This document shows, piece after piece, positions 1-5,556 of a stretch of 8,432 nt of DNA. The notes beneath the pieces are model-generated. The model worked only from the letters and a program-made list of their open reading frames with translations, did not search any database and had not been told where the DNA came from. The stretch comes from Chroococcidiopsidaceae cyanobacterium CP_BM_RX_35 (GTDB lineage: Bacteria > Cyanobacteriota > Cyanobacteriia > Cyanobacteriales > Chroococcidiopsidaceae). Both the position numbers and the translations under genes were made by a program. The first letter of the stretch is position 1. The number at the start of each line of letters is the position of its first letter. The stretch spans positions 1 through 8,432 of the forward strand of contig JAFAVL010000697.1 of the NCBI GenBank assembly GCA_019242465.1. Reading direction: 5' to 3'.

Positions 1-1288
1 AGACAATCCAGGTCAGCAAAACAATTTTCTGCTTGCTGTATCAAAAACCTCAGATCCAACAGCGGGTTGGACTGGTTTTACAATTAACAGTGATTCAACT
101 GGCACTCGCTGGGCCGATTATCCCACCTTAGGCTTTAACAAAGATGGTGTCTATCTAGCGGCAAATATGTTTCCGATCACTAGTAGTAGTAACTGCTCTC
201 AGTGTACAACAACGATTGTTGCAGTACCGAAGAGCAGCCTGCTAGCGGGTACGGACACTAACTATACAAAGTTTGAAAATCAAAATCCCAACAGCACAGG
301 ATTTTCTGTGCAGCCCCTTGTTAATCTAGACAACAATGGGCTGGCGGAGGCTTTGCTGTCTAGCTATAATACACCAGCCGGTGTATTAAAGAGATCTGAC
401 ATTACTGGAAGTATAAATACACCGGGCACAGTACAGCTAAACGGCTCTCATGGTACTACCAATCCTGCACCCAGTGTTCAAGACGGGTCTAGTACCACGT
501 CAATAGGATCTAATCAATTTGGAAATCCGATAGCGGTTACTGACCCAGATATTCCGGCTCTCCCTATGCTTTCTGGGGGTCAGACATCTTCGCCGACGCT
601 CTCCACAAGTAACGGATTTATTTCCATCAAACCTTATAACACCGCGTCACCTGCCCAGCAACCTGGTGGTCAGAATACTATAGATACGGGAGACACTCGC
701 TTGAGTTCGAATGTGACCTTGAAAAACGGAATTATCTGGGGGTTGCGAGACGTGCAAGACCCTAATAGTCAACGTGCAGCACTGCGCTTTTTCAAGATTA
801 GAGCTAGCGACAATACAGTTCTCCAAGACCAGTTGATTGGCGACCCGAATTCTGATTATTACTACGGTTCAATTGCTGTCAACTCATCAAATAACATCGT
901 AATTAGCTTTAGTCGTTCGAACAGCCAAGAGTACGCTAGTAGCTATGCTGTGTTAGGTGAGCCTGACTCCTCAGGCAAGACAACGTTCAACCCTCCAGTC
1001 CTACTACACTCAGGGCAAGCTAGTTACCAGAGATTAGACAGTAATGGCATAAACCGTTGGGGTGATTACAGCGCAACCGTCCTCGATCCGAGCGACCCCT
1101 CTGGCTCTACTTTCTGGACATTTCAGGAAACTGGTGATGTCCTTGCTGACAATTGGAATACTGAAATCATTCAGCTTAAAATCAATCAACCTGCTAATGT
1201 CCCTGAACCTAGTTCGATTTTGGGTTTATTTATGTTCGGTGCCTTAGGGATCAGCTCCCTGCTGAAACGCAGTCACCAGCAGAGTTAA
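1..1288 (+). CDS. PEP-CTERM sorted secreted protein, 5' end outside window (partial)
   Basis: The frame is open from base 2, so the ATG at 167 is internal and the true start lies left of the window; 428 residues are visible. The body is Ser/Thr/Asn/Gly rich with few charges, as in extracellular beta-rich proteins. Two related motifs, RWADYP (about residues 36-41) and RWGDYS (352-357), each followed by a hydrophobic or aromatic strand, resemble blades of a sialidase or BNR-like beta-propeller. The C-terminus is a textbook PEP-CTERM signal: VPEPSS (400-405), a hydrophobic helix (about 406-421) and a basic tail KRSHQQS. In this system an exosortase recognises the PEP motif and the protein is exported or surface anchored, often with exopolysaccharide. 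The substrate or ligand is unknown. No terminator follows the stop; the tRNA-Ala gene on the other strand begins three bases later. The sorting signal is certain; the propeller fold is an inference. Confidence 0.85.
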   Translation, partial: DNPGQQNNFLLAVSKTSDPTAGWTGFTINSDSTGTRWADYPTLGFNKDGVYLAANMFPITSSSNCSQCTTTIVAVPKSSLLAGTDTNYTKFENQNPNSTGFSVQPLVNLDNNGLAEALLSSYNTPAGVLKRSDITGSINTPGTVQLNGSHGTTNPAPSVQDGSSTTSIGSNQFGNPIAVTDPDIPALPMLSGGQTSSPTLSTSNGFISIKPYNTASPAQQPGGQNTIDTGDTRLSSNVTLKNGIIWGLRDVQDPNSQRAALRFFKIRASDNTVLQDQLIGDPNSDYYYGSIAVNSSNNIVISFSRSNSQEYASSYAVLGEPDSSGKTTFNPPVLLHSGQASYQRLDSNGINRWGDYSATVLDPSDPSGSTFWTFQETGDVLADNWNTEIIQLKINQPANVPEPSSILGLFMFGALGISSLLKRSHQQS

Positions 1289-1291
1289 TAA

Positions 1292-1364
1292 TGGAGGTAA
1301 GCGGACTCGAACCGCTGACATCCTGCTTGCAAAGCAGGCGCTCTACCAACTGAGCTATACCCCC
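1292..1364 (-). tRNA. tRNA-Ala (anticodon UGC)
   Basis: Read on the minus strand, these 73 bases fold into a complete cloverleaf. The acceptor stem is GGGGGTA against TACCTCC, the D stem GCTC/GAGC, the anticodon stem CCTGC/GCAGG with loop TTTGCAA, and the T stem AGCGG/CCGCT with loop TTCGAGT; the discriminator base is A. Anticodon TGC reads GCN alanine codons. The 3' CCA is not encoded (the next template-strand bases are TAA), so it must be added after transcription, as is usual in cyanobacteria. The gene ends three bases from the stop of the convergent PEP-CTERM gene, and no intrinsic terminator is visible on its own strand. Confidence 0.97.
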
Positions 1365-1405
1365 GAAAACGCTAAGGAAAGTAGACAGTTCAAACTGCCC
1401 TCATT

Positions 1406-1411
1406 ATCATA
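1406..1411 (-). promoter_or_regulatory. Possible -10 box for tRNA-Ala
   Basis: On the minus strand this reads TATGAT, five of six matches to TATAAT, about 41 bases before the mature tRNA 5' end. It would give a leader of roughly 35 bases. No good -35 hexamer is seen at 16-18 bases spacing, so this is a weak call. Confidence 0.3.
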
Positions 1412-1520
1412 ACTCCTATGGCGCATTTACACACAGGATTAAGTGAAAAAATCTGGGGATATGTCATCCTAAAGCTTACTCCTGTAGGTTAGGTAGCGAA
1501 AATCCCTTGGAGTAGAGGTT

Positions 1521-2330
1521 ATGACCCAGGTTGTTGCAGCATTCTATAAATTTGCGAGTCTGCCAGACTTTGCCAAGAAACGACACTCTCTGTTGTCTTA
1601 CTGCCAGATGCAAGGAGTTAGAGGGACAATTCTGCTGGCAGCAGAAGGTATTAACGGGACAATCGCGGCTGTTTCGCCTGAGGCAATTGCCTCAGTTCTA
1701 TCTTTTTTGCGCTCTGATCTACGTCTAGCAGACCTAGAACACAAAGAGTCTTATGCTGAACTCCCGCCGTTTGACCGCATGAAAGTACGGTTGAAGTCAG
1801 AAATTGTCACTTTAGGTTTGCCCGAAATCAATCCTAATGAGCAAGTCGGCACCTACGTGAGCCCTGAGGACTGGAATGCCCTGATCTCAACCCCAGAAGT
1901 AACTGTACTCGACATCCGTAACGATTATGAGGTGAATATCGGTACCTTCCAAGGAGCGCACAATCCGAAAACTTCTTCATTCCGTCAATTCCCAGATTAC
2001 GTTCGCAATCAGCTCGATCCGACTAAACACAAAAAGATTGCTCTGTTTTGTACTGGTGGCATTCGCTGTGAAAAAGCTTCATCATTCATGCTGAATCAAG
2101 GGTTTCAAGAGGTCTATCACCTCAAAGGTGGCATTCTCAAGTACTTGGCAAAAGTCCCAGCAACAGAGAGTTTGTGGCAGGGGGAGTGTTTTGTCTTCGA
2201 TCAGCGCGTTGCTGTTGGTCACGGGTTGGCAGTAGGAACCCATAAGCTCTGTCAAAGCTGTGGTTATCCAATTTCTGCAGCTGTTCGGCCCTCCCCTCAG
2301 TACCGAGATATTGTCTGCCCCTACTGTTGA
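1521..2330 (+). CDS. trhO: Rhodanese-like tRNA uridine(34) hydroxylase TrhO
   Basis: This 269-residue protein matches the YceA/TrhO (UPF0176) family, which makes 5-hydroxyuridine at position 34 of certain tRNAs in an oxygen-dependent, prephenate-independent reaction. An N-terminal acylphosphatase-like half (residues 1-100, with the GTILLAAEGINGT block at 35-47) precedes a rhodanese domain (about 110-220). The active-site loop is CTGGIR, with catalytic Cys177 and a second Cys183. The C-terminus carries paired cysteines, CQSC (244-247) and CPYC (266-269), probably a metal knuckle. The protein stops right at CPYC, whereas relatives as I recall them continue for some tens of residues, so it is a short form. 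The start is supported by GGAG at 1509-1512, eight bases before the ATG. The gene is monocistronic, with a terminator 34 bases after the stop. A tRNA-Ala gene, one potential substrate class, lies just upstream, but this may be chance. Confidence 0.92.
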   Translation: MTQVVAAFYKFASLPDFAKKRHSLLSYCQMQGVRGTILLAAEGINGTIAAVSPEAIASVLSFLRSDLRLADLEHKESYAELPPFDRMKVRLKSEIVTLGLPEINPNEQVGTYVSPEDWNALISTPEVTVLDIRNDYEVNIGTFQGAHNPKTSSFRQFPDYVRNQLDPTKHKKIALFCTGGIRCEKASSFMLNQGFQEVYHLKGGILKYLAKVPATESLWQGECFVFDQRVAVGHGLAVGTHKLCQSCGYPISAAVRPSPQYRDIVCPYC

Positions 2331-2363
2331 CAATATCCCCGCTGCACAAAACCAGATGACCTC

Positions 2364-2386
2364 TCCTCCTAATGGAGGATTTTTTT
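2364..2386 (+). terminator. Intrinsic terminator of trhO
   Basis: A perfect six-base-pair stem, TCCTCC (2364-2369) with GGAGGA (2374-2379), closes a four-base loop TAAT and is followed at once by a run of seven T (2380-2386). It sits 34 bases after the trhO stop and separates trhO from the riboswitch-controlled gene downstream. Confidence 0.88.
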
Positions 2387-2416
2387 GTTTTTATCCCAAA
2401 TCGAGTTTAAAAACAG

Positions 2417-2422
2417 TAAAAT
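2417..2422 (+). promoter_or_regulatory. Possible -10 box for the riboswitch transcript
   Basis: TAAAAT matches five of six bases of TATAAT and would place transcription start near 2429, about 11 bases before the first helix of the glutamine aptamer. A TATAAA at 2434-2439 is closer to consensus in look but would start transcription inside helix P1, so it is less likely. No -35 element and no NtcA site were found at the right distance. Confidence 0.35.
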
Positions 2423-2440
2423 TAGATACAGAATATAAAA

Positions 2441-2508
2441 CGTTCATCTCCATTGGTGCTTGAAGCCAAATGAGACGGAAGTAGGGATCGCTCCCGAAGG
2501 AACGCGCC
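2441..2508 (+). promoter_or_regulatory. Glutamine riboswitch aptamer (glnA / Downstream-peptide RNA family)
   Basis: The sequence has the three-helix junction and the conserved core of the cyanobacterial glutamine riboswitch. P1 pairs CGTTC (2441-2445) with GAACG (2500-2504). P2 pairs 2447-2456 with 2466-2475, eight of ten positions complementary with a two-by-two internal loop, around a nine-base loop. The invariant C plus GGAAGTA follows at 2476-2483. P3 is GGGA (2484-2487) with TCCC (2492-2495) around a TCGC loop. GAAG (2496-2499) then leads straight into the P1 3' strand, followed by the usual GC. This order (P1, A, P2, C-GGAAGUA, P3, GAAG, P1') is that of the crystallised Synechococcus aptamer as I recall it. 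The RNA binds L-glutamine and reports nitrogen sufficiency; in Synechocystis the equivalent element upstream of gifB raises expression when glutamine is high. The sign of control here is not known. Confidence 0.9.
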
Positions 2509-2585
2509 TCTGTTAACTCAAGGGTTTGCCGGAGCCTCCTCCAAACGCTTGAGCAAGCTCAAAAGCTCTCAGTTACCAAAAGGCG
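2505..2585 (+). promoter_or_regulatory. Candidate expression platform that can hide the Shine-Dalgarno of the DUF4278 gene
   Basis: CGCCT (2505-2509), directly abutting aptamer helix P1, is the exact complement of AGGCG (2581-2585), which overlaps the ribosome-binding site. Four bases further in, TAACT (2514-2518) is complementary to AGTTA (2571-2575). Together these give a five-plus-five base-pair helix that would stack on P1 and bury the AAGG. The enclosed segment has two local hairpins: GTTTG/CAAAC (2524-2528 with 2542-2546) and TTGAG/CTCAA (2549-2553 with 2558-2562). No U-tract terminator is present, so control at translation start fits better than attenuation. This is a pairing model, not shown to form. 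Confidence 0.5.
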
Positions 2586-2590
2586 AAATT

Positions 2591-2872
2591 ATGAAACTTT
2601 TCTATCGCGGTGTTAATTACGAATACAATGCCTCCGACGTTCCACTCGAAGATCAGAATAGAACTGTTGACGCAGCTCATGCACCTCAGCCGACTTTACA
2701 GCTGAGATACCGTGGGAACACCTATCTAGTTAACCCTCATGCCGAAGCTGTCGCAGATCCTAACTCACATGCGGTCCACAACCTAAGCTACCGTGGCATG
2801 ACCTATCGCGTGAATGGCTCTGTGCAAGCAGATGTTAGAGGTGTATTTCCTAAACTGGCGCTAGTCTGGTAA
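2591..2872 (+). CDS. DUF4278 small repeat protein under the glutamine riboswitch
   Basis: This is a 93-residue soluble protein with no signal or membrane segment. It contains three copies of the DUF4278 motif, roughly L-x-YRG-x-x-Y-x-VN: LFYRGVNYEYN (3-13), LRYRGNTYLVN (38-48) and LSYRGMTYRVN (65-75). Spacers rich in Ala, His, Asp and Pro separate them. The family is common as short proteins in cyanobacteria; its biochemical role is unknown to me. The ATG at 2591 is preferred because the first repeat begins right after it and AAGG (2580-2583) lies seven bases upstream; the same frame is open from a TTG at 2549, but that lies inside the regulatory leader. The gene stands alone behind the trhO terminator, with a glutamine aptamer in its leader, so expression probably follows cellular glutamine. 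It converges on the ammonium transporter gene. Confidence 0.85.
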   Translation: MKLFYRGVNYEYNASDVPLEDQNRTVDAAHAPQPTLQLRYRGNTYLVNPHAEAVADPNSHAVHNLSYRGMTYRVNGSVQADVRGVFPKLALVW

Positions 2873-2919
2873 GTGTTCAGTGATAGCTCTTGTCTAAAGA
2901 AAATTCCATATGCCAAAAC

Positions 2920-2970
2920 AGAGAATGCATAAAGCAAGCATCACAGGTGCGCTCACTTTATGCTTTCTCT
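2920..2970. terminator. Long hairpin between convergent DUF4278 and amt genes, probably bidirectional terminator
   Basis: The arms at 2920-2934 and 2956-2970 pair over 15 positions with one mismatch, including the eight-base core GCATAAAG/CTTTATGC; the loop is 21 bases. On the plus strand the stem runs into TTTCTCTTGT, a weak pyrimidine tract; on the minus strand it runs into TGTTTTGG. It starts 48 bases after the DUF4278 stop and lies 60 bases past the amt stop, the expected place for a shared terminator. The U-tracts are imperfect, so efficiency is uncertain. Confidence 0.6.
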
Positions 2971-3029
2971 TGTCAGTTGGGTAGCATTTCTCCTAGAGCT
3001 GATTCCTCTCCTTAACTGCTTGCTGTAAG

Positions 3030-4841
3030 CTAGGTCTCGACATCATAGCGATCTGTTCTTCCTACCTGTGCAGCTGCTTGTGAGCCTGTCGGTGTCGCAG
3101 CAGATGTGATTACATACTCGGGATAAGCCGGAATACCATGCTCGTGAAGGTCCAATCCTTCCAATTCGCCCTCTTTTGAAACCCGTAATGTTCCGGTTAA
3201 ATTCACCAGAAACATCACTCCCATAGCTACAGCGAACGTAGAGAGAGTGATGATCAAACTGCCAATGATTTGTGCAGTCAACACTTGCGTCCCACCACCA
3301 AAAAATAGCCCTCTTAACGGTGCCGAGGTATCGGCTCCAAAAGGACCAGTCGCGCCGAACTCACCAGTGGCAAATAAACCAAGGGACAACGTTCCCCAGA
3401 TACCGCAAAAGCCGTGAACGGGAACCGCGCCAATGGGGTCGTCAATCCGCAGCCATTCTAGGAGTTCAACGCCCAGAACAACAAGCACACCTGCCACTGC
3501 TCCAAGGATAATGGCACCAGTCGGGTTGACCCAATAGCAGGGACAGGTAATTGCGACTAAGCCTGCCAAGAATCCATTGACTGTGAAACCTAAATCCCAC
3601 TTCTTTGTCATTGGGAAGGCAACGAACATTGCCGCTAAACCTGCCCCACATGCTGCCAATGTCGTGTTAGCAGCAACACGTCCAATTCCCTGAAAGTCCA
3701 GCGCTGAAAGCGTCGAGCCTGGATTGAAACCGTACCACCCAAACCACAGGATGAGACCACCTGATGCGGCGATGACTAGGTCATGTGGCAACATGGGTCC
3801 ACCCCCATCACGCTTGAAGGTGCGACCCAAGCGCGGACCAAGAGCGATCGCCCCTGCTAGTGCAATGAACCCGCCAATAGTATGAACAACTGTAGAGCCA
3901 GCAAAGTCGTGGAAACCTATCCCCAGAGAGGGTAGGAAATGGTCTTTGGTGCCCATCGTTGCTAGAAACCCGTCTGGTCCCCAAGCCCAGTGACCAATAA
4001 TAGGATAGATGAACCCGGAAACGGCAACGCTGTAAAGCAGATCGCCAACAAATCCTGTCCGCCCAATCATCGCCCCAGAGGTAATCGTCGAGCAGGTGTC
4101 AGCAAAGGCGAACTGAAAGATCCAGACCGCTAGGAACGCTACGCCTGTACTTTCATAAGTGGCGGGAGCCCCCCCCAAGAAAAACCAGTGATGACCAATA
4201 AATCCATTACCTTCACTAAACATGAAGGCAAAGCCAATAGCATAGAACAAAATGCCGCAAAGACATGTATCGACAATACACTCCATCAAGACGTTAACAG
4301 TTTCGCGAGAGCGGCAGAAGCCAGCCTCCAGCATCGTAAAGCCTACCTGCATCGCGAACACAAGGAAGGCAGCTATTAAAGTCCAGACGGTGTTAATTGG
4401 ATTGACGATGTCATTACCCTTAAGTACAGGATCGGCAGCAAGAGCCGCTGAACCTGCGAAAGTCGAGGCGAAAGTTGAAATGAGGGGAATTGCCATCAAA
4501 AGAAGTGCAATGGCCGCGACTTTACCTAGCAGCAGGAGGTAAGCGTAGCGCCTCCATTCAGGATCACGTAGCCGCTGCCACAACCGCATCTTCTTGTTAA
4601 CTCGTTGAGATAGTCGAGTCCGCATCAAGAATTTCTTCAGTGTAGGACGAATCCCGTTCTTAACGCGAAAAGAGCCTTTCTCCACCAGGGCAAATCCTGC
4701 TTCCAAAAAAATTACCAAAAAGCCAGTGACCAAAGCCCAGGTAACGGTCATTGATGTCGCTACTCCCGTGCCGAGCATTAGCAAGTTGCCGAGCAAAAAA
4801 CCGAGTATTGGCAGCCATCGCCACAATTTTTTAGATTTCAT
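3030..4841 (-). CDS. amt: Amt ammonium transporter with extra N-terminal membrane module
   Basis: This 603-residue integral membrane protein carries ammonium across the cytoplasmic membrane. Residues from about 149 on are a full Amt domain: TM1 with VWTLIAAFLVFAMQVGFTMLEAGF (152-175), the HDFAGSTVVH block with Asp312 and His320 (E. coli AmtB D160 and H168), GFNPGS with Phe372 and Ser376 (F215, S219), and His476 in VPVHGFCGIWGT (H318). The tail EGELEGLDLHEHGIPAYPEY (557-576) is the conserved cytoplasmic segment contacted by PII proteins. Residues 1-148 are additional: a hydrophobic segment (8-27), a TM1-like helix (33-53), a strongly basic linker (55-98, 16 Lys/Arg), then a signal-like helix ending in SAALAADP (131-138). 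The ATG at 4841 is chosen because GAGGGAA (4850-4856) lies eight bases upstream; an in-frame ATG at 4877 has no such site. The gene is monocistronic and no consensus NtcA box was found upstream. A run of eight G on the coding strand (4169-4176) is unusual. Confidence 0.95.
   Translation of the reverse strand: MKSKKLWRWLPILGFLLGNLLMLGTGVATSMTVTWALVTGFLVIFLEAGFALVEKGSFRVKNGIRPTLKKFLMRTRLSQRVNKKMRLWQRLRDPEWRRYAYLLLLGKVAAIALLLMAIPLISTFASTFAGSAALAADPVLKGNDIVNPINTVWTLIAAFLVFAMQVGFTMLEAGFCRSRETVNVLMECIVDTCLCGILFYAIGFAFMFSEGNGFIGHHWFFLGGAPATYESTGVAFLAVWIFQFAFADTCSTITSGAMIGRTGFVGDLLYSVAVSGFIYPIIGHWAWGPDGFLATMGTKDHFLPSLGIGFHDFAGSTVVHTIGGFIALAGAIALGPRLGRTFKRDGGGPMLPHDLVIAASGGLILWFGWYGFNPGSTLSALDFQGIGRVAANTTLAACGAGLAAMFVAFPMTKKWDLGFTVNGFLAGLVAITCPCYWVNPTGAIILGAVAGVLVVLGVELLEWLRIDDPIGAVPVHGFCGIWGTLSLGLFATGEFGATGPFGADTSAPLRGLFFGGGTQVLTAQIIGSLIITLSTFAVAMGVMFLVNLTGTLRVSKEGELEGLDLHEHGIPAYPEYVITSAATPTGSQAAAQVGRTDRYDVET
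3844..3851. repeat. HIP1 octamer GCGATCGC
   Basis: One copy of the highly iterated palindrome found across many cyanobacterial genomes lies within the amt coding region. It supports the taxonomic reading; a single copy has no local function that I can infer. Confidence 0.7.
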
Positions 4842-5266
4842 CTGTTCTGTTCCCTCGCCTGATTGGCGCAGCCTCATGTTAGCCTTGTTTCAATTTGCAA
4901 TTTCATATCCGGGAGCGGCTATAGCAGACATAGCAGTCCTGAATTTTTTGACCGCAGAAGTTCTGCTCTTGAAAAGCAGTAGTCAACGCTGCTTTCTTCG
5001 CCGTGCAACGACGGTGCATCGTTGACCTGACTTGACTAGTTGGTGGCTCTTTCCCGGCTTGTAATTCCTAGCAGTCAAACTGACTGAAGAGTACTTGCCG
5101 CATACACCAAGACATAGTGATGTAAGTTAAACAGCCGTCTCTAGACACTGCTCAACGTTTAGACTTGTTTAGTTTTCTCTGAATACATCTACAGGTATAT
5201 GTCTAGGCAGTTCTGTATCCTAGGTAACAAAATTCTGCCTTCACTTTTTGTGGACATTTACAATAG
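4842..5266. other. Intergenic region between divergent amt and CRR7-like genes, rich in inverted repeats
   Basis: No convincing reading frame lies in these 425 bases. Visible structure includes a nine-base tandem repeat (ATAGCAGAC then ATAGCAGTC, 4921-4938), the palindrome GCAGAA-G-TTCTGC (4954-4966), a stem CTGCT/AGCAG (4963-4967 with 4975-4979), and a nested set at 4982-5026: GTCAACG with CGTTGAC enclosing CCGT/ACGG, and competing with CAACGA/TCGTTG. Promoters for both flanking genes should lie here, but I cannot place -10 and -35 pairs with confidence. GTA-N8-TAC (NtcA) does not occur exactly; the nearest matches have nine spacer bases (5091-5105) or one mismatch (5215-5228). Confidence 0.6.
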
Positions 5267-5554
5267 ATGGAATCTAGAGTCACAAAAACTTTCAAAATGC
5301 CAGATCCATTAATGTATCAGCAGGATACCTTTGTCATCCTGGAAACCAACCAACCAGAACAATTTCTGACAACGACCGAACTTTTGAACAAGCTTAAGGG
5401 AATTTTGGCTCAACGACAGCAGGATCTACCGCGAGAACTACAGAAATTCATGTCTGTTGAGGCGCAAGCGCGGTATTTAATAGACACTAGCTGCGAACTA
5501 GATGTGGGACCAGGAAAGTATTTACAGTGGTATGCAGTTCGTTTGGAGAAATAA
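5267..5554 (+). CDS. CRR7-like protein (NDH-1 complex assembly or stability factor)
   Basis: This 95-residue protein matches the chlororespiratory reduction 7 family (CRR7, formerly DUF3571). Key blocks are MYQQDTFVILETNQPEQFLT (16-35), the LPRELQKF segment (54-61) and the closing TSCELDVGPG...LQWYAVRLEK (74-95), the family signature. In Arabidopsis, CRR7 is needed for the chloroplast NAD(P)H dehydrogenase-like complex that drives cyclic electron flow; the cyanobacterial homologue is presumed to serve NDH-1 at the thylakoid, but this is inference from the plant protein. It is soluble, without membrane segments. The start is uncertain: neither the ATG at 5267 nor the one at 5297 (MPDPLMYQ, closer to how I recall related proteins starting, giving 85 residues) has a clear Shine-Dalgarno. 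The stop lies two bases from the end of the convergent DUF2854 gene. Confidence 0.8.
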   Translation: MESRVTKTFKMPDPLMYQQDTFVILETNQPEQFLTTTELLNKLKGILAQRQQDLPRELQKFMSVEAQARYLIDTSCELDVGPGKYLQWYAVRLEK

Positions 5555-5556
5555 TT

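Noticed and set aside
1386..1397. Inverted repeat CAGTT-CA-AACTG in the tRNA-Ala leader
   Set aside because: Five-base arms with a two-base gap are likely by chance and no family of sites fits.
2549..2590. TTG-started extension of the DUF4278 frame, adding 14 residues
   Set aside because: It lies inside the proposed regulatory leader, has no ribosome-binding site and adds no family sequence. The ATG at 2591 starts exactly at the first repeat.
4252..4542. 96-codon plus-strand open frame inside amt
   Set aside because: It is antisense to a well-conserved transporter coding region and its protein has no family features; the same holds for other antisense frames in amt, trhO and ppk1.
4842..4877. 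Upstream ATG of amt at 4877
   Set aside because: No Shine-Dalgarno precedes it, whereas a strong GAGGGAA sits eight bases before the ATG at 4841.
5091..5105. NtcA-like GTA...TAC upstream of amt and the CRR7-like gene
   Set aside because: The spacer is nine bases instead of eight. Another near match at 5215-5228 has the right spacing but AAC in the second half-site.
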